Origin: Paenalicyclobacillus ferrooxydans
GTDB lineage: Bacteria > Bacillota > Bacilli > Alicyclobacillales > Alicyclobacillaceae
DNA length: 64,000 nucleotides
Direction of reading: 5' to 3'
Assembly: GCF_001399675.1 (NCBI RefSeq)
Contig: NZ_LJCO01000051.1
Span: 35,965-99,964 of the forward strand
In this document: piece by piece, positions 17,161 to 25,448 of the stretch
Layout of the letters: each line of letters opens with the position of its first letter
Position numbering within the stretch: position 1 is the first letter of the stretch
Notes under the pieces: model-generated
Told to the model about the DNA's origin: nothing
Database searches by the model: none
Seen by the model: only the letters and a program-made list of their open reading frames with translations
Made by a program: the position numbers and the translations under genes

Positions 17161-18405
17161 GTGACATGTGTGTTTTTTCTCGATGATGAGCATCTGTCAC
17201 TTGTTCTTGACGATGAACCCATTCAGCTTTTACCAAAGGAATATCAGTTACTCAAGTTTCTCATACAGCACCCGAATCGAACGTTTACCCGTGAAGCACT
17301 TCTCGACGCGGTTTGGACAATGGAGTCACCTGTTGATCGGACTGTGGATGACCACATTTATCGACTCCGCAAGAAGCTGGGGCCTGCGGCAAAAGGTTTT
17401 CAACTTGAGACCGTACGGGGACGTGGCTACCGATTGCTCATACTGTCAGAGGATGACGCTGACAAGCCAGGTCCTCGTCATCTTCGAGTTGCACTCCCGA
17501 CTCCGCAAAAGCGCCGCAATCGATTCAATTCAGACCTCATTAAGCGTAATCCGTTGTTGAAGAACCCCGCATACAGACAGCACGTTCGAGATATGTATCG
17601 TTTCTATGTGGTGAACGGTACAGGCCAAGGTATTAAAGCCATGGCAGATAATCCAGAGGTCTTTGGCATTCAGATGGACACGAGATTGGATTACGCCATT
17701 CGGTTTATGGAAGGGGACTATCAGTCCATCATTCAAGATGACACGCTCCCATTGTCCGAGCGTTTGTTTTGGCTGCTCAGCTTGTACGATGACATTCAGT
17801 TCGACCATGCGTCGACTCTGGTTTTCATGGAACGTGCGATAGAGAGTTACGTACTAAGGACAGAGCATCACCTAGAACTCATCACTTTCGACCTCCCGAT
17901 GTTATATCTGAAAACTGGCCAGCGAGAAAAAGCGGTGACCACAATGGCGGATTCAGAAATGTCATGCAGTGCAATGCCGGATTATCTCGATGGTTATATT
18001 GGACTGGTGAGGATTCGGGATGCCATGTTCTCGTTGTTCCTCGGAGACACCGTGACAGCTTGTAAGAAGCTCGACATTGCAAAAAAGACGGTTTATGACT
18101 TGGGGTGGCAGCGGGAGAGCGCGTACTTGCAGATTGTCGAGGGGTTCTTTGCATGGGCCGTTCATGAGAATGCAATGCAGGCCGACCTTGCATTTGATGC
18201 TGGACTCCAGCACCTGAAGGAAATTGGATTTGTTCACTATTACATTGGACGGTTGCATGAAATGCTGTACTTCTTTGACGTCTTATATCCTAACCCAACG
18301 CTCTATGCGAAGTACCAGCGGGTATGGCAGACACTGTCTCGAACGTACAACCTGCCCTTGTTAGCCGGTCGCTTGCGTGAATACCTGACCGAGCTTCTTC
18401 TCTGA
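17161..18405 (+). CDS. OmpR-type winged-helix regulator with helical C-terminal domain
   Basis: A 414-residue protein. Residues ~15-105 form an OmpR/PhoB-type DNA-binding domain (LLPKEYQLLKFLIQHPNRTF, then VDDHIYRLRKKLG and the VRGRGYRL wing). There is no receiver domain. The remaining ~300 residues are helical and resemble TPR-type effector domains, but I recognise no named family. GTG at 17161 is chosen because AAGGAAG lies just upstream and the frame before it overlaps the GGDEF-EAL gene. It lies 10 nt after the GGDEF-EAL gene, so the two are probably one transcript and this regulator may share the c-di-GMP riboswitch control. Confidence 0.82.
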   Translation: MTCVFFLDDEHLSLVLDDEPIQLLPKEYQLLKFLIQHPNRTFTREALLDAVWTMESPVDRTVDDHIYRLRKKLGPAAKGFQLETVRGRGYRLLILSEDDADKPGPRHLRVALPTPQKRRNRFNSDLIKRNPLLKNPAYRQHVRDMYRFYVVNGTGQGIKAMADNPEVFGIQMDTRLDYAIRFMEGDYQSIIQDDTLPLSERLFWLLSLYDDIQFDHASTLVFMERAIESYVLRTEHHLELITFDLPMLYLKTGQREKAVTTMADSEMSCSAMPDYLDGYIGLVRIRDAMFSLFLGDTVTACKKLDIAKKTVYDLGWQRESAYLQIVEGFFAWAVHENAMQADLAFDAGLQHLKEIGFVHYYIGRLHEMLYFFDVLYPNPTLYAKYQRVWQTLSRTYNLPLLAGRLREYLTELLL

Positions 18406-18510
18406 GGTTCCTCAGCTCTTCTGACGTTCCTCGGTTTCCTCCGACATTGCTTAGCTCTTCAGTTCTTTCGGTGTTCCTCAGCTTCTCTGACATTCCTCTG
18501 ACAATCACCC
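18395..18510. repeat. Degenerate tandem repeats across the stop codon
   Basis: Units of about 20 bp based on TTCCTCAGCTCTTCTGAC begin inside the last codons of the winged-helix gene and continue for about 100 bp. Confidence 0.65.
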
Positions 18511-18549
18511 GTTATGATGAATCCCATATTGAGATGGGAGTGAATCCGG

Positions 18550-19785
18550 GTGACTCTGATGAAGAATCGAAACTTCGTGATCCTGTTTTCCGGGCAATTG
18601 GTTTCAACCGTAGGTGACAATCTATATGGAATTGCCCTGCTTTGGTACGTACTGCAGTTAACCCACTCGAAGAGTGCACTGACCATCACCGGCTTTGCGA
18701 TGTCGCTGCCGCCAATCCTTGGGATCTTCGTCGGGGTCTTTGTGGACAGATGGCGAAAACATGCCACGCTGGTGGTTTCAGATGTCATCCGGGCGATTCT
18801 CCTGTTCGCACTGTTCTCGATGTCGTATTTCATGACACCGAACTTTGCCTGGATTGTCAGTATCGTTGTTCTTGTCGAAGTCGTCGGTACCTTCTTCGGC
18901 CCCGCGTATGGTGCTCTAATCCCTCACATTCTCAGGTCCGACGATCTCGCTGCAGCATCCGGCCTGAATATGTCCGGCTCAGCATTTGCGTCGCTTGGAG
19001 GCATGCTCGGTGGGGGCGCCCTCATGGGCCTTCTTGGGGCATCGAAACTGTTCCTAGGTGACGCTGTGTCTTTCGTTCTCTCCGTAGTCAGCCTGCTTTT
19101 TGTACGAAGTCCGGAACCAAAAAGAGATAGAAAGGCAAGCACATCCCTTCTTGCCGAGTGGAAGGAGGGATTGACCGTGATCAAAAAGTCGCGTTATCTG
19201 CTGCAGACGGGACTCACATCTACCGTAAACAATTTCTCCCTCGCCGGGTTTGGCATCGTCATCGTACCCTGGGTCAAAAACGTAATGCACGGGTCTGCGT
19301 TCGTCCTTGGCAGCCTTGAGGCAGCTCTGTTGATTGGGATGATCCTGGGTGGTTTGGTGGCAGGTGCGGTCGCCAAACGGTTTCGCTATCGACTCATAGA
19401 CTGCATCACATTAACCAGCCTCGGTGCAGGGGTATCATTGACGGGGGCATGGGCAAATGTGTATTGGGACATTGCGGTGATGTTTGCTGCTGGACTGATG
19501 CTCGGTATCGTCGACGGTGCAGGAGGGGCTGTCCGGGTGATGATGGTTCCGGAAGAAGTCAGAGGGCGTGTGTTTTCTACGTTGGGCACGATGAGTCGCA
19601 TGGCCACTCCGATTGGTGTCGCCGTCCTCGGTACATTGATGATCTACGTGCATCTCTGGATTGTCTTGCTGTTGACAGGGATTGGCCCGATTATCGGTGG
19701 ACTCAGTTTCTTGTTGCCGTTTTCCAAGCAAGCCTTTGCCGTGGTTGACGATGAACGATTCGGTTCGGAAGGGGTGACTGCCTGA
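18550..19785 (+). CDS. MFS transporter, 12-TM EntS/MFS_3-like
   Basis: A 411-residue membrane protein with about 12 helices. It starts RNFVILFSGQLVSTVGDNLYG, typical of the MFS_3 (enterobactin exporter-like) group, and has FVDRWRKHATLVVSD as motif A. These proteins export small molecules, often siderophores or macrolides; the substrate here is unknown. GTG at 18550 is 9 nt after GGAG. Its last 27 bp, including the stop codon, are duplicated immediately downstream (19761 and 19788). Confidence 0.87.
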   Translation: MTLMKNRNFVILFSGQLVSTVGDNLYGIALLWYVLQLTHSKSALTITGFAMSLPPILGIFVGVFVDRWRKHATLVVSDVIRAILLFALFSMSYFMTPNFAWIVSIVVLVEVVGTFFGPAYGALIPHILRSDDLAAASGLNMSGSAFASLGGMLGGGALMGLLGASKLFLGDAVSFVLSVVSLLFVRSPEPKRDRKASTSLLAEWKEGLTVIKKSRYLLQTGLTSTVNNFSLAGFGIVIVPWVKNVMHGSAFVLGSLEAALLIGMILGGLVAGAVAKRFRYRLIDCITLTSLGAGVSLTGAWANVYWDIAVMFAAGLMLGIVDGAGGAVRVMMVPEEVRGRVFSTLGTMSRMATPIGVAVLGTLMIYVHLWIVLLLTGIGPIIGGLSFLLPFSKQAFAVVDDERFGSEGVTA

Positions 19786-19813
19786 ATCGGTTCGGAAGGA
19801 GTGACTGCCTAAT
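19761..19813. repeat. 27-bp duplication of the MFS gene end
   Basis: CGGTTCGGAAGGRGTGACTG begins at 19761 and again at 19788. The first copy carries the native TGA and the second a TAA. Confidence 0.85.
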
Positions 19814-19912
19814 TCAGAGCAAGACTTGCATTAGAAGAGCCGTATACGATGACGATACAGTCCCCATGGTGCAAGTATTCCAAACCAGGGAACTGTATCC
19901 TCAAAAGACCTC

Positions 19913-19964
19913 TTAGATGGACTTCCAGAGTTGACGCATTAGATGGACTTCCAGAGTCGACGCA
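19913..19964. repeat. 26-bp duplication at the M3 peptidase gene end
   Basis: TTAGATGGACTTCCAGAGTY occurs at 19913 and 19939. The minus-strand stop codon of the peptidase is in the second copy, so the gene's 3' end has been copied downstream. Confidence 0.85.
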
Positions 19965-21627
19965 CAAACTCTGCGGTGCTTTGAATCAACTCGTCTGAAA
20001 AGTCGAATTTGACGCCGGCACTCTCATAGATCGCAGAGATAGGCAAGCTGCTGTCATCTGCCGAAGCGCCCCGTTTGTATCCGGCAATCGCTGCTTTCGG
20101 ATCTTCGCGATAGTTTTTCAGCATTTGCAGTGCGCCGAGTTCTGCCATCGCATACTCGATTTGATAAAACGGACTTTGGAAAAAGTGTTCCGTGCCGACC
20201 CAAGATGAGCCGAGGCGGCTTTCATAGCCGGTGTAGTCGACAGGGTGCGCAAAATAGGTCTTCTGGATCTCTGCAAACATGGCATCCCGCTCGGCTGCGG
20301 TGTGGTTTGGATTCTCGTACATCCAGTGCTGAAACTTGTCACCAGCGAGAGGGCCCATCAGCATCCCGATACTGCGGCGGATTCTTTGCCGGATAGCCTC
20401 TTTATAATCAGCTTCATTGGTGTAGAGAACGTTCAGCTTATCGAGGCACAGAAGCTCCATGCTGTGCGAGAACAGCTCCGCCACTTCCATTCTCCAGTGC
20501 TGCCATTTGTCGCCCTTGTCCAGCTGGAATCCCAGATTGACCGCTTGGCCCATCTCATGAACGAGGGCAATCAGTGAAAAGAAGGATGGACTGAAATTGG
20601 CAAACACGAAGCCGTGATTGGAAACCGGGAACGGAACGTAGAACCCGCCCATGCCCTTGCCTTTGCGACTGCCAAGGTCAATCAACCCGGTGCTGTTCAT
20701 CTGGGCAAACAAGTCTCCAAACACCGGATCGGTCGCACGTAACATCTTCTCAACACCGTCGGTCAATTCAGCAATGGCATCGTAAGGCGGCTTTGAGATG
20801 GTACAGTTTGAGTTGTCCCATGGGCGAAATGACTCAACACCGAGTGATGCGCGGAAGTCTTCAGCAATTTCATCCCAAACCGGCACGACGTATTTTTCCA
20901 CCGCAGCGTGGTATTTGCGGATATCTTCGATTGAGTACTCTCGGCTTTTCGATATCCACGTGTAGTCGCGGTAGTTCTCAAACCCCGCGTTCACCGCAAT
21001 CTGGTGACGAAGTTTCACGAGTTCATCCATAATCTCGTCGACTCTTGGCTTTACAGATGCATATGCTTCGCCAAGACTTGTCCACGCCTGCTCACGCACA
21101 CTTCGGACAGGACTGTCGACTTGAGCCATCACGAAGGGGATGGTTTGTTGTTCACCGTCCCACGACACTGTGAGGCCGGCCATCAATGCCTGGTACTCCG
21201 TTACCAGTTCACTTGCCTTGACCTCGAGCGGGATGTTTTCTTCCCGAAACAGTTCCAGACTGGCAAAACGGACCTTTTTCATCAAACCGTATTTGCTGTC
21301 ATCCAGTTCCTTTGTGAAAGGACAGTTGTAAAACTTCTCGTTAAACTTAGCTTCATAACGCGTCAACAAGGGCATGATTTCGGCTTGATCGTGAAGATGG
21401 ATCCGTTTCCGTTCCTCATCTTCTGTATCTCTTGCAAAATCCACCTGATGACCCATGAGCACTTCAGAAAGACGGTTACTCAGCGTGGTTTCTGCCTGAA
21501 GCCAAGTTTGAAGTTCCTCTACAGACTCAATCTTCTGATTCAAGAGCGCTTCAAGTTCTGCCTCGACAGCCTTGGCATCCGACACATCAATACAATGTGC
21601 ATAGTAGTCCTTCGGAATGTTCGACAA
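19939..21627 (-). CDS. M3-family oligoendopeptidase-like protein with altered zinc motif (HEMGQ)
   Basis: A 562-residue protein of the M3 (PepF/thimet oligopeptidase) family by length and by blocks such as FANFSPSFFSLIALVHEMGQ and EVAELFSHSMELL. M3 enzymes require HExxH, where both His bind zinc. Here residues 357-361 read HEMGQ: the second His codon is CAA (Gln) instead of CAC or CAT. The downstream Glu ligand (EVAE) is retained. Zinc binding and activity are doubtful, so this could be an inactive paralogue, a binding protein or a recent mutation. The TTG start at 21627 is well supported by GAGGAGG with 7-nt spacing. It is transcribed alone. Confidence 0.88.
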   Translation of the reverse strand: MSNIPKDYYAHCIDVSDAKAVEAELEALLNQKIESVEELQTWLQAETTLSNRLSEVLMGHQVDFARDTEDEERKRIHLHDQAEIMPLLTRYEAKFNEKFYNCPFTKELDDSKYGLMKKVRFASLELFREENIPLEVKASELVTEYQALMAGLTVSWDGEQQTIPFVMAQVDSPVRSVREQAWTSLGEAYASVKPRVDEIMDELVKLRHQIAVNAGFENYRDYTWISKSREYSIEDIRKYHAAVEKYVVPVWDEIAEDFRASLGVESFRPWDNSNCTISKPPYDAIAELTDGVEKMLRATDPVFGDLFAQMNSTGLIDLGSRKGKGMGGFYVPFPVSNHGFVFANFSPSFFSLIALVHEMGQAVNLGFQLDKGDKWQHWRMEVAELFSHSMELLCLDKLNVLYTNEADYKEAIRQRIRRSIGMLMGPLAGDKFQHWMYENPNHTAAERDAMFAEIQKTYFAHPVDYTGYESRLGSSWVGTEHFFQSPFYQIEYAMAELGALQMLKNYREDPKAAIAGYKRGASADDSSLPISAIYESAGVKFDFSDELIQSTAEFVRRLWKSI

Positions 21628-21889
21628 GGGGTGTCCTCCTCGTTTTCATCATCACTTTCTGTGTGATTTTCATTAGCCATTCACCATTCATTCTACCACT
21701 GTCTGGAAGGCTGTCGCTCTCACTAGACTGAGCAGACAGTGCCTTTTTATGATGCTGTGTTCCATCTCAGATAACCACCATTTGGGGTTCCCTTGACGAG
21801 TGTGGAGCTTGAACAGGCAGTTCATAGGACAGGTGTCGGTGACCGAGTGCGGCAGCTCGCATAGAATTCGGACATGCGAGGTGAAGGAC

Positions 21890-21979
21890 ATGCTGGAGCG
21901 AGTTGTACTATGGGCCTTTTCTATTGTAGGACTGCTCGGGTGGGCGTACCTGATTGTTCGCCTGACCCACGTCCTATGA
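21890..21979 (+). CDS. Small membrane peptide, 29 residues
   Basis: The frame ATG 21890 to TGA 21979 encodes MLERVVLWAFSIVGLLGWAY followed by LIVRLTHVL: a single hydrophobic helix with one Glu and one Arg at the N-terminus and Arg/His near the C-terminus. GAGGTG lies 6 nt before the ATG. It has the look of a genuine single-span small protein and lies upstream of the fluoride riboswitches on the same strand. Function is unknown. Confidence 0.5.
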   Translation: MLERVVLWAFSIVGLLGWAYLIVRLTHVL

Positions 21980-22067
21980 CGCCTTTGCGGTACGTTGGTG
22001 ATGCAAATTGGATGAATAACCGATGAAAATTGGGTGCCTGACTGTGTTTCAACGAACGAATGCAGAC

Positions 22068-22073
22068 TATAAT
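22068..22073 (+). promoter_or_regulatory. Candidate -10 box for the fluoride-riboswitch transcript
   Basis: A perfect TATAAT lies about 20 bp before the first aptamer, so transcription would start almost at its 5' edge. The -35 (around 22045) is poor. Confidence 0.5.
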
Positions 22074-22090
22074 GTGGCAAGAAAACAAAT

Positions 22091-22170
22091 CAGGTGATGG
22101 AGCTCACCGTTAACTTCCTGCAAAAGGATAATGGCTCCTGCGGACGGGGTTGATCCGCAGGAGCCTTTTT
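22091..22170 (+). ncRNA. Fluoride riboswitch 1 (crcB motif) with terminator
   Basis: CAGGTGATGGAGCTCACC, then GTTAAC, a short stem, and GATAATGGCTCCTGC match the crcB/fluoride aptamer: GGNGATGGNG-CNCC hairpin, TAAC, and the ATGNCTCCTGC strand that forms the pseudoknot and P1. The terminator stem (22133-22144 with 22154-22165) is followed by TTTTT at 22166-22170 and shares the ATGGCTCCTGC strand, so ligand binding would compete with termination. Confidence 0.87.
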
Positions 22171-22202
22171 GATTGGTCGAAGCAATGCATGAACTCCATA
22201 GA

Positions 22203-22283
22203 CGGTGATGGTGCTCACCACAACTGCCTCAAGAAGGATAATGGCGCCTGCAAATCAAGTGATTTGTGGGCGCCTTGTCTTTT
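22203..22283 (+). ncRNA. Fluoride riboswitch 2 (crcB motif) with terminator
   Basis: GACGGTGATGGTGCTCACC, then CAACTGCC and AAGGATAATGGCGCCTGC form a second copy of the same aptamer about 110 bp after the first. Its terminator stem is 22243-22256 with 22261-22274, followed by TTGTCTTTT. The two together form a tandem gate before the antiporter gene. Confidence 0.85.
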
Positions 22284-22355
22284 CAAGGCATGGGCACTCC
22301 TATCAAAAAGCCCAGTACATATGCGGAAGTTCAAGCCCGAACAACCAATGACACT

Positions 22356-22383
22356 TGTCCAAGGTGGACACACGCCTTGGACA
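22356..22383 (+). promoter_or_regulatory. Leader hairpin between riboswitch 2 and the antiporter gene
   Basis: A perfect 9-bp inverted repeat (TGTCCAAGG with CCTTGGACA, 10-nt loop) about 75 nt before the start codon. Its role is unknown. Confidence 0.5.
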
Positions 22384-22460
22384 GATCTGCGTTCCCCACA
22401 TATGGTATCTCACGTTGCTCGAATGCTTGGGCATCAATACCAGATGGGGGAGGAAAAACG

Positions 22461-23807
22461 GTGTTTAGTTTAGCATCAGCAGACTTGATTCGATTCCTGT
22501 TTGCGATGGGGCTGCTTTTGGCAGCTGCGAATCTACTTGGCTACATCGCTGAAAGATTCACCATCCCGCGCGTCATTGGAGAGGTTGCAGGAGGGCTCAT
22601 CCTCGGTCCGACAGTTTTCGGTACATTGTTCCCGCACAGTTTTCACTGGTTGTACCTCGGTTTTTCGTCGGAAAGCAGTTTGTTTGGGTTGATTTATCAA
22701 CTTGGGACACTGTTCCTGTTGTACACGGCGGGTCTGAAGTTTCAGTCGAGGTTCGCGAAGTCGGATATCAAGACAGGAATTGCGATTATTATCGGATCGA
22801 CCATCATCCCCTTCGCGGTCGGATGGCTCTCGACGTACCTGTTCAATCCCGCACAGTTCTTGGGTCCAGACCACAGTGTGTTAGCCTTGAAAATCATCGT
22901 TGCCATTTCGATTGCTGTCACATCGATACCGGTCATTTCGAAGATCTTTCAGGACCTGGGGATTATGCACTCTCGGTTTGCAAAAATCATTGTCGCCATT
23001 GCTGGGGTTCACGACTTGATTTTATGGGTAGCGCTTGCAATCGCATCTGGGATTGTCTCTGCTCATGGTGCGGCGACAATCAGTGTTTGGACGGTCTCGA
23101 AGAGCTTGGTTGTGACGTTTGCGTTCCTCTTCGTCTGTATTTTGATAGTTCCATGGGGCTTGCGAAAAATCACATCGAAACGAGCAAACTTCTTGTTCCG
23201 CGCATCCTTCTTGGGCTACTTTCTCGTCATTCTGTTCGCTCTAGCCGACATTGCAGGATACCTGCAGGTCGACACGATGTATGGAGCATTACTGGCGGGG
23301 ATAGCGACCAAGTTTGCCTTGCCCGACCACGTGTTTGAAAAACTAGAGAATGGAATAAACGGGATTGCCTATGCGTTCTTTATTCCACTCTATTTTGCGA
23401 TTATCGGAATGCAGCTGAATCTGGCGAGTAACTTCAGCTTTGGGTTCTTCATCTTGTACCTGCTGTTCGCAACCATTGTGCAAAGTGTGGTTGTCTACTT
23501 CACCTGTCGCCTCATTAAGACAGATAAGCTGACGAGTTTGAACTTTGCTGCAGCGATGAATGCGCGAGGCGGTCCTGGTATCGTGCTTTCCTCAGTAGCT
23601 TATTCGCTCGGCATTATCAACCAGGACTTCTTCGCCATTCTCGTGATGTTGGCACTCGTGACTTCCTGGTTTGCGGGTTCTTGGCTGAGATATGTCATCC
23701 GCACTGGCAAACGGTTAATGCCGGGTGATGAAAACCTGGTCATCAAAAAGGCGCAAGAAGAGGTCCAGTTCGATCTCGTTCCGACGACAGTTCCAACCAC
23801 AGAGTGA
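22461..23807 (+). CDS. Monovalent cation/proton antiporter, CPA2 type (fluoride-responsive)
   Basis: A 448-residue protein with about 12-13 membrane helices in the KefB/NapA fold (LLGYIAERFTIPRVIGEVAGGLILGP near the start, and the unwound-helix region later). No TrkA-N or USP domain follows. Placed behind two fluoride riboswitches, it is probably one of the Na+/H+-antiporter-like proteins known to be under such control; fluoride or cation export is the likely role. GTG 22461 has GGGGGAGG 7-8 nt upstream; the frame extends 195 nt upstream through the leader but has no site there. Confidence 0.88.
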   Translation: MFSLASADLIRFLFAMGLLLAAANLLGYIAERFTIPRVIGEVAGGLILGPTVFGTLFPHSFHWLYLGFSSESSLFGLIYQLGTLFLLYTAGLKFQSRFAKSDIKTGIAIIIGSTIIPFAVGWLSTYLFNPAQFLGPDHSVLALKIIVAISIAVTSIPVISKIFQDLGIMHSRFAKIIVAIAGVHDLILWVALAIASGIVSAHGAATISVWTVSKSLVVTFAFLFVCILIVPWGLRKITSKRANFLFRASFLGYFLVILFALADIAGYLQVDTMYGALLAGIATKFALPDHVFEKLENGINGIAYAFFIPLYFAIIGMQLNLASNFSFGFFILYLLFATIVQSVVVYFTCRLIKTDKLTSLNFAAAMNARGGPGIVLSSVAYSLGIINQDFFAILVMLALVTSWFAGSWLRYVIRTGKRLMPGDENLVIKKAQEEVQFDLVPTTVPTTE

Positions 23808-23851
23808 GGGACCAGCCGCACCAGAGAGACAGCTCTGCAAAACAGATTGGC

Positions 23852-23886
23852 CAGCCGGGAAGGACAGATGATGTCCTCTCCCGGCT
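23852..23886 (+). terminator. Strong hairpin after the antiporter gene
   Basis: Nested stems (CAGCCGGGA with TCCCGGCTG, and GGAC with GTCC) 45 nt after the stop codon. The following T tract is weak. Confidence 0.55.
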
Positions 23887-24003
23887 GTTAGTATATTATG
23901 GTAAATACATACAGTGAACAAGCCGTTTGGCAGGCCGTATATAATATTGTTCGAGAAGGTCACGTACTGCAGTTGGCATGATGAGGAGAGGAGCAAAGCA
24001 TTC

Positions 24004-24444
24004 ATGAAGTCAGTTGTTGTAACGTCTGAGCAAGAGCTCGATACATGTTTGGGCATCCGTCGTGAGGTGTTTATCATAGAGCAGGAAGTCCCTGAAGACC
24101 TCGAGATTGACGAGCTCGACCATCTTGAGTCCGCAGCGACCCACGTTCTTCTTTATGACAATGAGCAAGCTGTGGCAACAGCCAGGCTTAAGCCATATAA
24201 CGATGATACCGCGAAAGTACAGCGTGTCGCGGTGCTGCGTCAATGTCGGGGAAACGGTTATGGAGATGCAATGATGCAGGTTCTCGAACAACTGGCGAGA
24301 TCGCAAAATTATCGAGAGATTGTCCTGGACGCACAATGCCATGCTGCGGGCTTTTATGAAAAACTCGGGTACGAAATCATCAGCGACAAGTTTATGGATG
24401 CAGGTATTGAACATGTCCGTATGAAAAAGGCACTTCGTCAGTAG
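24004..24444 (+). CDS. GNAT-family N-acetyltransferase (YjcF/ElaA-like)
   Basis: A 146-residue protein. The fold is indicated by CLGIRREVFIIEQEVPED, then VATARLKPYNDDTAKVQRVAVL and the acetyl-CoA-binding loop QCRGNGYGDAMMQVLE. The substrate is unknown. ATG 24004 follows GAGGAGAGGAG by 10 nt; the longer frame begins without a site. Confidence 0.85.
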   Translation: MKSVVVTSEQELDTCLGIRREVFIIEQEVPEDLEIDELDHLESAATHVLLYDNEQAVATARLKPYNDDTAKVQRVAVLRQCRGNGYGDAMMQVLEQLARSQNYREIVLDAQCHAAGFYEKLGYEIISDKFMDAGIEHVRMKKALRQ

Positions 24445-24674
24445 GAGCTTCACAAAAGATCTTCAATAAACAGATAAAAAAGCAGATAAAAATTGCACAA
24501 AATGATTTTAAAAACAACCATGTGAAAAACGCATAAAAATTTAATCACATTCCAAAATAACATGGCGCACTGCAGTTGAAACTGTACTGTCTTTCATTGA
24601 AACTGCACTGTCATTGAATCAGGAGAACGATGATGACAACGAACAAACCATCCGTTGTTCGGAGTTACTCCTGC

Positions 24675-24716
24675 AGAAAAGAACCACGGGGCGCGGTGTC
24701 TCTGTGGTTCTTTTCT
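24675..24716. terminator. Bidirectional terminator
   Basis: A perfect 13-bp stem (24675-24687 with 24704-24716) has A-rich and T-rich outer arms, so it can work on both strands. It lies past the stop of the antitoxin-like gene (minus strand) and past the GNAT gene (plus strand). Confidence 0.75.
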
Positions 24717-24739
24717 GTCTGTTTGCCGATTTTCTGGGG

Positions 24740-24961
24740 TCATTTGTACTCCGCGACGTGTTCGTGCGCTGCTTCTTCGAGTTCCCTGAGCCGTGTGATG
24801 ATGGAAATGTACCTATCGTGGGGCAACAGCACAGCGGTAAGGTTGTCCTTGTACAGGATCCCGAGTTTGCCGCACCCTTCAAGCCTGTGAAAGAGCTCTC
24901 GCTGGGACAGGGTGCGCAAATCACTGGCAGCCATCAGTTCTTCTTTTTTAAAGCTCGGCAT
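24740..24961 (-). CDS. Phd/YefM-type antitoxin-like protein
   Basis: A 73-residue protein (MPSFKKEELMAASDLRTLSQ, then LGILYKDNLTAVLLPHDRYI and a C-terminal helix with ITRLRELEEAAHE). The TLSQREL block and the NLTAVLLPHDRY strand match the DNA-binding part of Phd/YefM antitoxins. GGAGGG lies 8 nt before the ATG at 24961. No toxin gene is adjacent on either side, so it may be an orphan antitoxin or a simple regulator. Confidence 0.65.
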   Translation of the reverse strand: MPSFKKEELMAASDLRTLSQRELFHRLEGCGKLGILYKDNLTAVLLPHDRYISIITRLRELEEAAHEHVAEYK

Positions 24962-25070
24962 GTTCAGTCCCTCCACAACTGACGGGTAATCCCTGCTTTT
25001 ATAAATTATGTTCAAAAGCTTATGCAAATGAACATCGGTTCGTGCATTTTTTTGATCCGAAATACGTCAA

Positions 25071-25177
25071 TATAATTAGCCAAAAAAGTGTATGAGGTGG
25101 ATGCGTTTGCATACACTGAGATCGTCTCCTTTACCCTGATGAATGACTCGTACGGTTCCGTACGGGTCGCCTTTTTT
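25071..25177 (+). ncRNA. Candidate structured small RNA or leader with terminator
   Basis: A TATAAT at 25071-25076 is followed by a hairpin (AGTGTATG 25087-25094 with CATACACT 25110-25117), a GAGA-TCG-TCTC stem, and a terminator: 11-bp stem 25145-25155 with 25158-25168, then TTTTTT at 25172-25177. No plus-strand gene precedes or immediately follows it. The RNA would be about 95 nt. I did not recognise it as a named riboswitch class. Confidence 0.5.
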
Positions 25178-25400
25178 GGGCAGGGCAGGATGATATGAGT
25201 CATGCAAATTCCCTATATTGGTACTATTAAGCGGCGGGAGGTGGGTTAATATATATCTTCTTAAGACAACCTGGACAAGCCGAAGGTTAAGCATGGATGC
25301 CCCTAATTCTGCCTGTTAAGTCCCCGTATCTATGCGATCCGTTACGAGCCTTGGCGGTTCCTTCAAAGATCCAGTTAAATGACGATCAATTCCAATGACA

Positions 25401-25448
25401 AAAGGGCTGTCGGAGTATCGTATCAGTCACTCCAACAGCCCTTTTTTT
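25401..25448 (+). terminator. Strong orphan intrinsic terminator
   Basis: A long stem (AAAGGGCTGT-GGAGT with ACTCC-ACAGCCCTTT, arms 25401-25416 and 25429-25443) is followed by seven T. No coding gene lies upstream on this strand, so it ends either another non-coding RNA starting after 25180 or read-through from the 25177 terminator. The 220 bp between the two terminators has some secondary structure but no gene. Confidence 0.7.

Noticed and set aside
21696..21747. Plus-strand terminator or small RNA before the 29-residue peptide
   Set aside because: A 9-bp stem with T run exists, but the loop is 27 nt and no upstream transcript is evident.
21688..22080. 130-residue minus-strand open frame
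   Set aside because: It covers the 29-residue peptide and the promoter region of the fluoride leader, with no domain signal.
25250..25400. tRNA, 6S RNA, T-box or SRP RNA in the orphan-terminator region
   Set aside because: I looked for a T-loop, the 6S central bubble, the T-box antiterminator motif and the SRP GNAR tetraloop and found none. It remains an unassigned RNA candidate.
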